This document shows positions 1-6,805 of a stretch of DNA of 8,441 nt, piece by piece. The stretch comes from Streptomyces katrae (lineage in GTDB: Bacteria > Actinomycetota > Actinomycetes > Streptomycetales > Streptomycetaceae). The stretch lies in the NCBI RefSeq assembly GCF_000966975.1, contig NZ_JZWV01000924.1, positions 1 through 8,441 on the forward strand, in the 5' to 3' direction. Numbering within the stretch: the stretch's first letter is position 1; each line of letters opens with the position of its first letter. The notes below the pieces were generated by a model that was not told where the DNA came from, searched no databases, and saw nothing but the letters and a program-made list of their open reading frames with translations. The position numbers and the translations under genes were made by a program.

Positions 1-2
1 GG

Positions 3-338
3 CTGGCCAGGGGCGTCACCCCCGACCGCATCCGGCTCGCCCTCACCACCGGCCTGCCGTCCCCGGTCCACCACCCGGCGGCCCTGGTCCGCAAGCGGCT
101 GGAGTCCAAACTCCCCGCCGCCCCACCCGACCCCGCCCCGGCACCGGAACCCGCCACACCCCCGGCCCGCGCCGAGTGCACCGAATGCCGCGCCTCCGGC
201 CCACCCGCCGCCTTCACCGACGGCCGCTGCCGCGCCTGCCGCCCCGAAGACCCCCGGCCGCCCGTCTTCACCCCGACCCTCACCCCGGCCGAGGTCCGCG
301 CCCACGCGGCCCGCATCCGCGAAAGGAACCGCCGATGA
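3..338 (+). CDS. C-terminal part of a Streptomyces helix-turn-helix-type protein with a Cys4 knuckle (partial at 5' end)
   Basis: This is an open frame running in from the window edge and ending at a TGA; the start lies outside. The visible part reads RGVTPDRIRLALTTGLP followed by PVHHPAALVRKRLESKLP. That resembles the C-terminal half of a common but poorly characterised family of Streptomyces proteins annotated as helix-turn-helix domain proteins. A Pro/Ala-rich linker follows, then a CX2C-X13-CX2C arrangement (codons 177-239) that looks like a zinc knuckle, then a charged tail. The HTH itself would be upstream and is not seen. Its TGA overlaps an ATG (ATGA at 335-338) in the frame of the Uma2 gene, so the two are probably co-transcribed. 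Family assignment is from memory of similar sequences; the DNA-binding role is inference. Confidence 0.6.
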   Translation: MARGVTPDRIRLALTTGLPSPVHHPAALVRKRLESKLPAAPPDPAPAPEPATPPARAECTECRASGPPAAFTDGRCRACRPEDPRPPVFTPTLTPAEVRAHAARIRERNRR

Positions 339-397
339 CCAGTCCACCGATCCACCGGCGCCGAACCCGGGCACCATGGTGTCGAGGAGGCGACCCC

Positions 398-976
398 ATG
401 ACCCGCAGCACCGCCGCGCACCCCCAGATGTCGCTGAAGGACTTCGAGACGCTGGCACGTCGCGCACCCGAGACCGTCACGCTCGAATTCATCAACGGAA
501 AGCTGGAGGTCAAGTCGGTGCCCGACGGCGACCACGACGAGATCATCATGTGGGTCGCGGACCAGTGCATGGCGCACCGCCCCGACCTGCGCCTGTACCG
601 CGAGCGCGGGCTCCGCACCGAGCAGTACCGCAACGGCCGCGCCCGGCCCGATGGTGCACTCGCACCGCAACGGCACTTCGCCGGGCACGGCGAGTGGTCC
701 GATCCCGCAGGGGTGCTGATGACCGTCGAGGTCACGTCGCACGACCACGACACCGAGGCCCGTGACAGGCAGGAGAAGCGTGACGGCTACGCGCAGGCGG
801 ACATCCCCGTGTTCCTGCTGATCGACCGCGACAGCGACACCATCACGGTCTACAGCCAGCCGGAAAACGGACGCTACCGCCGGCGGGAGTCCTGCCCCTA
901 CGGCGAAACCATCGCCCTCCCCGAGCCGGTCGGGTTCTCCCTCGACACCGAGGCGCTCAAGGACTACGCCCACTGA
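398..976 (+). CDS. Uma2 family endonuclease-like protein
   Basis: The product is 192 residues, the usual size of Uma2 (DUF820) proteins, a PD-(D/E)XK nuclease-fold family very abundant in Streptomyces. Seen motifs are FINGKLEV (31-38), RPDG (83-86, the acidic Asp85), VEVTS (110-114, Glu111), then the helix with Lys127 and Tyr131 and a final strand VFLLIDRD (138-145). This is the family order of Asp, Glu and a helical Lys/Tyr. The biological role and the nucleic-acid target of the family are not established. The start at 398 is chosen because GAGGAGG (384-390) lies 7 bases upstream. An in-frame ATG at 335 overlaps the preceding stop codon and also has a purine-rich GAAAGGA (321-327), but it would add 21 residues of low-complexity sequence that does not look conserved. 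It is convergent with groEL2, and I see no clear terminator in the 74 bases between them. Confidence 0.85.
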   Translation: MTRSTAAHPQMSLKDFETLARRAPETVTLEFINGKLEVKSVPDGDHDEIIMWVADQCMAHRPDLRLYRERGLRTEQYRNGRARPDGALAPQRHFAGHGEWSDPAGVLMTVEVTSHDHDTEARDRQEKRDGYAQADIPVFLLIDRDSDTITVYSQPENGRYRRRESCPYGETIALPEPVGFSLDTEALKDYAH

Positions 977-1050
977 GCCCCCGGCCCCACCCCCGCCCCC
1001 GGAAACGCCCGAGGCCCTCGTTCGAGAACAGCCGATCAGCGCGGGGCCGA

Positions 1051-2830
<1,780 letters not shown>

Positions 2831-2857
2831 GTAGCACTCTCACCCGGAGAGTGCTAA
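2831..2857. promoter_or_regulatory. CIRCE operator 1 (HrcA binding site) of groEL2
   Basis: The inverted repeat is GTAGCACTC, nine bases, GAGTGCTAA. It matches the CIRCE consensus TTAGCACTC-N9-GAGTGCTAA with a single mismatch in the left arm. In Streptomyces HrcA represses groEL transcription through this element at normal temperature. On the minus strand the right arm provides TTAGCA and, 18 bases later, TACAAG, a possible -35/-10 pair for groEL2. The promoter call is weak; the operator call is strong. Confidence 0.95.
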
Positions 2858-2866
2858 CGCCAATGA

Positions 2867-2893
2867 TTAGCACTCGGCCCCCACGAGTGCAAG
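2867..2893. promoter_or_regulatory. CIRCE operator 2 (HrcA binding site), degenerate right arm
   Basis: The left arm TTAGCACTC is perfect. After exactly nine bases comes GAGTGCAAG, which differs from the consensus right arm at two positions. The conserved 9-9-9 geometry argues for a second HrcA site rather than a lone half-site. Its centre is 36 bp from that of the first CIRCE. Being further upstream of groEL2, it probably strengthens repression. Confidence 0.8.
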
Positions 2894-2955
2894 CGGCTTC
2901 GAGCCATGGCGCACCGGATGCCGGACGGGACACGGGGCGGGAGACGGGACGGGAG

Positions 2956-3010
2956 GTGGCCGGGACGCGGTCGGGCCGTGGCCGGGACGCGGTCGGGCCG
3001 TGGCCGGGAC
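2956..3010. repeat. 22-bp tandem repeat, 2.5 copies
   Basis: The unit begins GTGGCCGGGACGCGG and ends TCGGGCC. Copies are at 2956-2977 and 2978-2999, identical to each other, with an 11-base partial copy at 3000-3010. The preceding 25 bases are made of looser CGGGA-rich variants. The repeat lies between the CIRCE elements and the cold-shock terminator, where no gene is expected, and looks like slippage-generated intergenic DNA. Confidence 0.85.
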
Positions 3011-3012
3011 AT

Positions 3013-3056
3013 ACGTGAGGGGCCCGCATCCCGTCCAGGATGTGGGCCCCTCACGT
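3013..3056 (-). terminator. Strong hairpin terminator downstream of the cold-shock gene
   Basis: Arms 3013-3031 and 3038-3056 form a 19-bp stem with one imperfect pair and a 6-base loop (CGTCCA). It starts 37 bases after the cold-shock stop codon and is very GC-rich. No T-run follows, as is usual for Streptomyces terminators. It should separate the cold-shock transcript from the groEL2 promoter. Confidence 0.85.
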
Positions 3057-3093
3057 GGTGGTGCGTTGCGTCGGTGGCCGATCGCGCTTCGGC

Positions 3094-3300
3094 TCAGCCG
3101 GCCGCGAGCTTGACCATGTCAGCCTGCGGACCCTTCTGACCCTGCGAGATCTCGAACTCGACCCGCTGACCCTCTTCAAGGGTGCGGTACCCGTCCATCT
3201 GGATGGCGCTGTAGTGGACGAACACATCCGCACCACCGTCGACCGCGATGAAGCCGTAGCCCTTCTCCGCGTTGAACCACTTGACGGTGCCCTGAGCCAT
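3094..3300 (-). CDS. Cold-shock domain protein (CspA/ScoF family)
   Basis: This is a 68-residue single cold-shock domain (OB fold) that binds single-stranded RNA and DNA and acts as an RNA chaperone. It begins [18 protein letters not shown] and carries RNP1 (KGYGFI, 13-18) and RNP2 (VFVHY, 26-30). The GTVKWFN aromatic patch and the length are typical of the family. GGGGAG (minus strand, 3312-3307) lies six bases before the ATG. Streptomyces encode several paralogues, and the position next to groEL2 suggests the one called scoF4 in S. coelicolor (from memory). Many such proteins are abundant at normal temperature too, so cold induction is not certain. Confidence 0.96.
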   Translation of the reverse strand: MAQGTVKWFNAEKGYGFIAVDGGADVFVHYSAIQMDGYRTLEEGQRVEFEISQGQKGPQADMVKLAAG

Positions 3301-3331
3301 GCCTAACTCCCCTATTACTGGCCCTTGCGCA

Positions 3332-3350
3332 GGTCCGCACTTCGCGGACC
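3332..3350 (-). other. Hairpin in the cold-shock gene leader
   Basis: GGTCCGC and GCGGACC form a perfect 7-bp stem with a 5-base loop, ending 32 bases before the start codon and about 20 bases before the Shine-Dalgarno. Leader structures of cold-shock genes are known to control translation and mRNA stability in other bacteria. A role here is inference. Confidence 0.5.
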
Positions 3351-3389
3351 CGGGTCAGAACTTGCGCCGGAACGCCTCGACCGGGGCTG

Positions 3390-3417
3390 AATGTATCTGC
3401 ACCGCTGCTGTCTGCAA
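3390..3417 (-). promoter_or_regulatory. Candidate promoter of the cold-shock gene
   Basis: On the minus strand TACATT (3395-3390) fits the actinobacterial -10 pattern TANNNT, with TTGCAG (3417-3412) 16 bases upstream as a weak -35. It would give a leader of about 80 bases. A competing candidate is TAGGAC (3481-3476) with TTGTCT 19 bases upstream, giving about 170 bases. Neither is convincing alone. Confidence 0.3.
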
Positions 3418-3632
3418 CAGGTCAATCCGACGAGAAATCTGGACACGCGCAAACGTGGAAATGGGCTGAAAAGTTGTCCTATTCCTGGGCAAGTCGGGCC
3501 AGACAACCCTCACCAATGCCCCAAAAGGCGCACGCATGTTGACTCAATGTCAACCCTCTCGCCGCCTGCTCATATGCGGCAGGCAAGAACAACGGAGGGG
3601 ACTTCCCCAACTCTACCGCGCCCAATCAAGCA
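3418..3632. other. Intergenic region with inverted repeats, no gene
   Basis: This stretch is visibly poorer in GC than its surroundings and holds no open frame with Streptomyces codon bias. It contains GTTGAC-N5-GTCAAC (3538-3554), which places TTGAC boxes on both strands, and GCCTGC-N9-GCAGGC (3564-3584). They look like operator or promoter material upstream of the cold-shock gene, but I recognise no specific regulator. Confidence 0.4.
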
Positions 3633-3669
3633 GAATTGCCCCCTCCGCTTTTAGCGGAGGGGGCAATTC
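3633..3669 (-). terminator. Perfect 17-bp hairpin terminator after the sulfur-carrier gene
   Basis: GAATTGCCCCCTCCGCT (3633-3649) and its exact complement (3653-3669) enclose a three-base loop. It begins 24 bases after the stop codon of the sulfur-carrier gene and closes the riboswitch operon. The symmetric stem could also act against transcription from the other side. Confidence 0.9.
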
Positions 3670-3693
3670 AGATTCCGTCACACGACGGCCGGC

Positions 3694-3972
3694 TCAGCAG
3701 CCGCCCGCGACGGCGGGGATGATCGAGACGCCCGCGCCGTCCGGCGTCGCCGTCTGCAGGCCGCCCTCGAAGCGCACGTCGTCGTCGTTGACGTACACGT
3801 TCACGAAGCGGCGCAGCTTGCCCTGGTCGTCCAGGACGCGCGCGGCGATGCCCGGGTGGTTCGCCTCCAGGGAGTCGATGACCTCGGCCAGGGTCGCGCC
3901 CTCGGCCGGGACCTCGGCGGCGCCGCCGGTGTAGGTGCGCAGGATGGTGGGGATGCGGACGTTGACGCTCAT
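3694..3972 (-). CDS. CysO/MoaD/ThiS-like sulfur-carrier protein ending in Gly-Gly-Cys
   Basis: This 92-residue beta-grasp protein closely resembles M. tuberculosis CysO: shared patterns are IPTILR-TGG (7-17), DSLEANHPGI (33-42), RFVNVYVNDDDVRF (55-68) and IIPAVAGG (84-91). Such carriers are adenylated at a C-terminal diglycine by a MoeB/MoeZ-type enzyme and converted to a thiocarboxylate that gives sulfur to PLP enzymes. Here one Cys follows the diglycine (codon TGC at 3699-3697, then TGA), so the tail must be trimmed, probably by a Mec-type JAMM metalloprotease, before charging. GGAAAGG lies 10 bases before the ATG. The gene starts 36 bases after the threonine-synthase-like gene and ends at its own terminator, so the two form an operon. 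MoaD for molybdopterin or ThiS for thiamine are less likely by sequence and context. I think a Streptomyces homologue has been called MetO; that is unverified memory. Confidence 0.88.
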   Translation of the reverse strand: MSVNVRIPTILRTYTGGAAEVPAEGATLAEVIDSLEANHPGIAARVLDDQGKLRRFVNVYVNDDDVRFEGGLQTATPDGAGVSIIPAVAGGC

Positions 3973-4008
3973 GGCGCTACCGCCTTTCCGTGTAGTACGA
4001 GGGAAGGG

Positions 4009-5307
4009 TCAGGCCAGGCCGGCGGCGCGGAACGCGTCCAGGCTCGGGCGGATGGTGGCGGTCTGGCCGGTGCCGGACACCGCCTCCAGGGTCTTGAGGC
4101 CGTCACCGGTGTTCAGGACCACGGTGGTCAGCGAGGGGTCGAGGACCCCGTTCTCGATGAGCTTCTTCGTCACGCCGACGGTCACGCCGCCCGCGGTCTC
4201 GGCGAAGATGCCCTCGGTCTGCGCCAGGATCCGGATCGCCTCGACGACCTGCTCGTCGTTGACGTCCTCCACGAAGCCGCCGGTGCGGCGCGCGATGTCC
4301 AGCACGTACGGGCCGTCCGCCGGGTTGCCGATGGCCAGGGACTTGGCGATGGTGTTCGGCTTCTGCGGGCGCACCACGTCGTGGCCGGCCTTGAAGGCCG
4401 TCGACACCGGCGAGCAGCCCTCGGCCTGGGCGCCGAAGATCTTGTAGGGCTTGTCCTCGACCAGACCGAGCTTGATCAGCTCCTGCAGGCCCTTGTCGAT
4501 CTTCGTCAGCTGGGAGCCGGACGCGATCGGGATGACGAGCTGGTCGGGCAGCTGCCAGCCGAGCTGCTCGCAGATCTCGTACGCCAGGGTCTTGGAGCCC
4601 TCGCCGTAGTAGGGGCGCAGGTTGACGTTGACGAAGCCCCAGCCCTCACCCAGCGGGTCGCCGATGAGCTCCGAGCAGAAGCGGTTCACGTCGTCGTAGT
4701 TGCCCTCGATGCCGACCAGGTCGCCACCGTAGACACCGGCCATGACGACCTTGCCCTGCTCCAGGTCGTGGGGGATGAACACGCAGGAGCGGAAGCCGGC
4801 CCGGGCGGCCGCGGCGCCGACGGCGCCGGCCAGGTTGCCGGTGGAGGAGCAGGAGAGGGTGGTGTAGCCGAAGGCGCGGGCGGCCTCGACGGCGATGGCG
4901 ACGACACGGTCCTTGAAGGAGTGCGTCGGGTTGCCGGAGTCGTCCTTGACGTAGAGCTTGCCGGTGACGCCCAGCTCCTTGGCCAGGTTCTGCGCGTCCA
5001 CGAGCTTGGTGAAGCCCGGGTTCAGGCTCGGCTTGGAGGCCACGTCCGCCGGGACGGGCAGCAGCGGCGCGTAGCGCCAGATGTTGTTCGGGCCGGCCTC
5101 GATCGCCGCGCGCAGGGCCTCCGGGTCGCCGGCGGGCAGCTCGTAGGCGACCTCCAGCGGACCGAAGCACTCGACGCAGGCGAAGATGGGGCCGAGCTCG
5201 AAACGGGTTCCGCACTCACGACAGGAAAGGCCGGTGGCGGGGCCGAGATCGACGGATGCGTCGGCGGCGGAGGCATTGGCAGAGGTGGCGACAGTCTGTG
5301 CAGCCAT
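4009..5307 (-). CDS. thrC: Threonine synthase-family PLP enzyme (possible O-phosphohomoserine-dependent homocysteine synthase)
   Basis: This is a 432-residue fold-type II PLP enzyme. Order of features: an N-terminal zinc-ribbon (C29-X2-C32, C44-X2-C47), the PLP lysine K132 in NPTHSFKDR (126-134), the phosphate-binding loop SSTGNLAGAVGAA (154-166), SGSQLTKIDKG (263-273), GNPADGP (327-333) and NTGDGLK (399-405). Threonine synthase converts O-phosphohomoserine to threonine. The start at 5307 is preferred: AAAGGG lies 10 bases upstream, and the in-frame ATGs at 5355, 5340 and 5331 fall inside the riboswitch aptamer. SAM-I control and the co-transcribed sulfur-carrier gene are odd for threonine synthesis. 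They suggest instead sulfur addition to O-phosphohomoserine, giving homocysteine. Streptomyces have another thrC in a hom-thrC-thrB cluster (known for S. coelicolor), leaving this paralogue free to specialise. I believe such a Streptomyces enzyme has been described as MetM, but cannot verify it. The family call is sure; the exact reaction is not. Confidence 0.93.
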   Translation of the reverse strand: MAAQTVATSANASAADASVDLGPATGLSCRECGTRFELGPIFACVECFGPLEVAYELPAGDPEALRAAIEAGPNNIWRYAPLLPVPADVASKPSLNPGFTKLVDAQNLAKELGVTGKLYVKDDSGNPTHSFKDRVVAIAVEAARAFGYTTLSCSSTGNLAGAVGAAAARAGFRSCVFIPHDLEQGKVVMAGVYGGDLVGIEGNYDDVNRFCSELIGDPLGEGWGFVNVNLRPYYGEGSKTLAYEICEQLGWQLPDQLVIPIASGSQLTKIDKGLQELIKLGLVEDKPYKIFGAQAEGCSPVSTAFKAGHDVVRPQKPNTIAKSLAIGNPADGPYVLDIARRTGGFVEDVNDEQVVEAIRILAQTEGIFAETAGGVTVGVTKKLIENGVLDPSLTTVVLNTGDGLKTLEAVSGTGQTATIRPSLDAFRAAGLA

Positions 5308-5326
5308 GATGGCGAGGCCCTTTCTC

Positions 5327-5476
5327 CTCATCTTCCCCATGGCGCACTTCGCCATGAGACGGAATTGGCACCTTCCCTAGCCGGGGACCCCGCGGGATGC
5401 GTATCGCATCGCGAGAAACCGACTGGAGGGTTGCCGGGGCTTCAACGGGCCGTGTCCCTCTGCCCCTCTGGATGAG
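5327..5476 (-). promoter_or_regulatory. SAM-I (S-box) riboswitch
   Basis: The minus strand matches the S-box aptamer throughout. P1 pairs CUCAUC (5476-5471) with GAUGAG (5332-5327). AGAGGGGCAGAGGGAC (5469-5454) is the P1/P2 junction with the kink-turn core. GAAGCCCCGGCAACC (5443-5429) is the P2 return and pseudoknot segment. GGUGCCAAUUCC (5372-5361) is the P3-P4 junction. P4 is CAUGGCG-AAGUG-CGCCAUG (5356-5338). SAM binding normally turns such genes off. The expression platform is short: the 3' arm of P1 runs straight into GAGGAGAAAGGG, the ribosome-binding region of the next gene. No terminator hairpin with a T-run is seen, so control is probably translational. It governs the threonine-synthase-like gene and, through the operon, the sulfur-carrier gene. 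Confidence 0.95.
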
Positions 5477-5483
5477 CGGTATG

Positions 5484-5517
5484 GCACCGGCACACGCGCT
5501 CGATGGCGCGCCGGTGC
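5484..5517. other. GC-rich hairpin just upstream of the riboswitch
   Basis: GCACCGGC (5484-5491) pairs with GCCGGTGC (5510-5517), and GCGC (5496-5499) with GCGC (5506-5509), with a four-base bulge and a six-base loop. It ends eight bases before the aptamer 5' end. It may be a leader structure, an operator, or a block against transcription coming from either side; nothing decides between these. Confidence 0.5.
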
Positions 5518-5566
5518 GTTTGTCGCGAGGCCCCCCGGCATGCGGTGGACCTTCGCGTTGTTCAAG

Positions 5567-5572
5567 ACTGTA
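5567..5572 (-). promoter_or_regulatory. Candidate -10 box of the riboswitch operon
   Basis: TACAGT on the minus strand fits TANNNT and lies about 90 bases upstream of the aptamer. No good -35 is seen 16-19 bases further upstream. An inverted repeat CGGCTG-N7-CAGCCG (5583-5601) occupies that place and could be an operator. Confidence 0.35.
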
Positions 5573-5682
5573 ACCGAAGGGGCGGCTGGTTGAGACAGCC
5601 GTCCGAACCGCGAGATGGATCACAATTCGGCCGAAAACCGCCGGGTGTGATGCCGCCTCCGAGTAGCCAGGGAGTGCTGAGA

Positions 5683-6633
5683 GTGCTGGATGAGGTGGAG
5701 CGCTGGCTGGCCGACCGCTCCTGGTCCGCCGCCGACCGACCGCTCGACCAGCTCCTCGAGCGCAAACGGGCTGCCGGGACCACGGTGAGCGTGGTGCTGC
5801 CGGCCCTCGACGAGGAGGCCACGGTCGGGGAGATCGTCGAGGTGATCCGGCGCGACCTGATCGAGGGACTGCCGGTACCGCTCGTGGACGAGCTGGTGGT
5901 GGTCGACTCCGCGTCGGCCGACCGCACGGCCGAGGTCGCGGCGAAGGCCGGCGCCCGCGTGGTGCACCGCGACGAGATCCTGCCCCGCGTCCCCGCCGTA
6001 CGCGGCAAGGGCGAGGTGCTGTGGCGCTCGCTGCTCGCCACCACCGGGGAGATCGTCTGCTTCGTCGACGCCGACCTGCGCGACTTCTCGTCCGCCTTCG
6101 TCTCCGGCATCGTCGGCCCGCTGCTCACCGACCCGCAGGTGCAGTTCGTCAAGGCGATGTACGACCGCCCGCTCGGCGACGCCCCCGGCCAGGGCGGACG
6201 CGTCACGGAGCTGGTGGCCCGCCCGCTCCTCAACCTCCACTGGCCGCAGCTGGCCGGCTTCGTCCAGCCCCTGGGCGGCGAGTACGCCGTACGCCGCTCC
6301 CTGCTGGAACGTCTCCCCTTCCCCGTCGGCTACGGGGTCGAGCTCGGCCTGCTGGTCGACGCGCTGCACACCGTCGGGCTCGACGCCCTCGCCCAGGTCG
6401 ACGTCGGGGTGCGGCTGCACCGCCACCAGGACGGGCAGGCACTGGGCCGGATGGCCGCGGCGATCTACCGCACCGCGCAGCTGCGGCTCTCGCGCGGCCA
6501 TCTCGTACGCCCCGCCCTCACCCAGTTCGAGAGGGGGCCGGACGGGTTCGTTCCGCGCACCTACGCCGTGGACACGGAGGAGCGGCCGCCGATGCTGGAG
6601 ATCGAGGAGTACGCGGTTCGTCGCGTGGCGTGA
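5683..6633 (+). CDS. gpgS: Glucosyl-3-phosphoglycerate synthase (GT81)
   Basis: The product is a GT-A fold glycosyltransferase that moves glucose from a nucleotide sugar to 3-phosphoglycerate, giving glucosyl-3-phosphoglycerate. At 316 residues it is close to mycobacterial GpgS (about 324). Motifs in order: SVVLPALDEEATVGEIV (36-52), the nucleotide-sugar site VVDSASADRT (73-82), RGKGEVLWRSL (107-117), the metal-binding DAD (129-131), GGRVTELVARPLL (171-183), QPLGGEYA (195-202), YGVELGLL (217-224) and RLHRHQ (244-249). The GTG at 5683 is chosen because AGGGAG sits eight bases upstream. The alternative ATG at 5650 adds 11 residues and has a poor ribosome site. In mycobacteria the product feeds methylglucose lipopolysaccharides; in Streptomyces it may lead to glucosylglycerate-type osmolytes (inference). 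It is divergent from the riboswitch operon. I see no clear promoter or terminator. Confidence 0.92.
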   Translation: MLDEVERWLADRSWSAADRPLDQLLERKRAAGTTVSVVLPALDEEATVGEIVEVIRRDLIEGLPVPLVDELVVVDSASADRTAEVAAKAGARVVHRDEILPRVPAVRGKGEVLWRSLLATTGEIVCFVDADLRDFSSAFVSGIVGPLLTDPQVQFVKAMYDRPLGDAPGQGGRVTELVARPLLNLHWPQLAGFVQPLGGEYAVRRSLLERLPFPVGYGVELGLLVDALHTVGLDALAQVDVGVRLHRHQDGQALGRMAAAIYRTAQLRLSRGHLVRPALTQFERGPDGFVPRTYAVDTEERPPMLEIEEYAVRRVA

Positions 6634-6656
6634 GGGGGGGGCGGGGGCGGGGCGGC

Positions 6657-6743
6657 CCTGGCGTCGTCGTGGCGTCGTCCTGTCGTTGTCCTGGCGTCGT
6701 CCTGCGTAGTCCTGCGTCGTCCTGGCGTCGTCCTGGCGTCCGT
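6657..6743. repeat. 11-bp minisatellite between gpgS and otsA, about eight units
   Basis: The unit is CCTGGCGTCGT. Exact copies are at 6657-6667, 6690-6700 and 6721-6731; variants are at 6668-6678 and 6679-6689; two 10-base units (CCTGCGTNGT) lie at 6701-6720; a last unit runs to 6743. The mixed 10/11-base period and the non-coding position point to replication slippage. It lies just upstream of the otsA promoter and follows a G-run (6634-6652). Confidence 0.9.
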
Positions 6744-6772
6744 ACGTGACGAACCGGGCATTTCCCGGACGT

Positions 6773-6799
6773 TTGAGCGAGCTGGTGCCGGGCTAGGTT
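6773..6799 (+). promoter_or_regulatory. otsA promoter giving a leaderless mRNA
   Basis: TAGGTT (6794-6799) is a textbook Streptomyces -10 box, with TTGAGC (6773-6778) upstream at a short 15-base spacing. The otsA ATG begins seven bases after the end of the -10, the usual distance to a transcription start. No Shine-Dalgarno precedes the ATG. All this fits a leaderless transcript starting at the A of the start codon. Confidence 0.7.
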
Positions 6800-6805
6800 C
6801 GCGGC

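Noticed and set aside
977..1050. Shared terminator between the convergent Uma2 and groEL2 genes
   Set aside because: Only weak stems of four to five base pairs can be drawn; no strong hairpin is visible.
3391..3654. 87-codon + strand frame in the cold-shock upstream region
   Set aside because: No ribosome site, no Streptomyces codon bias, ends inside the terminator hairpin and shows no recognisable family.
3856..5475. 539-codon + strand frame across the threonine-synthase-like gene
   Set aside because: Shadow of the real minus-strand gene; composition is LGDG-rich and no domain is seen. It also crosses the riboswitch.
5503..5682. N-terminal extension of GpgS from an ATG at 5503
   Set aside because: The added 60 residues are Arg/Cys-rich, overlap the promoter region of the divergent operon, and have no counterpart in GpgS proteins.
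6657..6743. CRISPR-like array
   Set aside because: Units are 10-11 bases and contiguous with no spacers; it is a simple tandem repeat.
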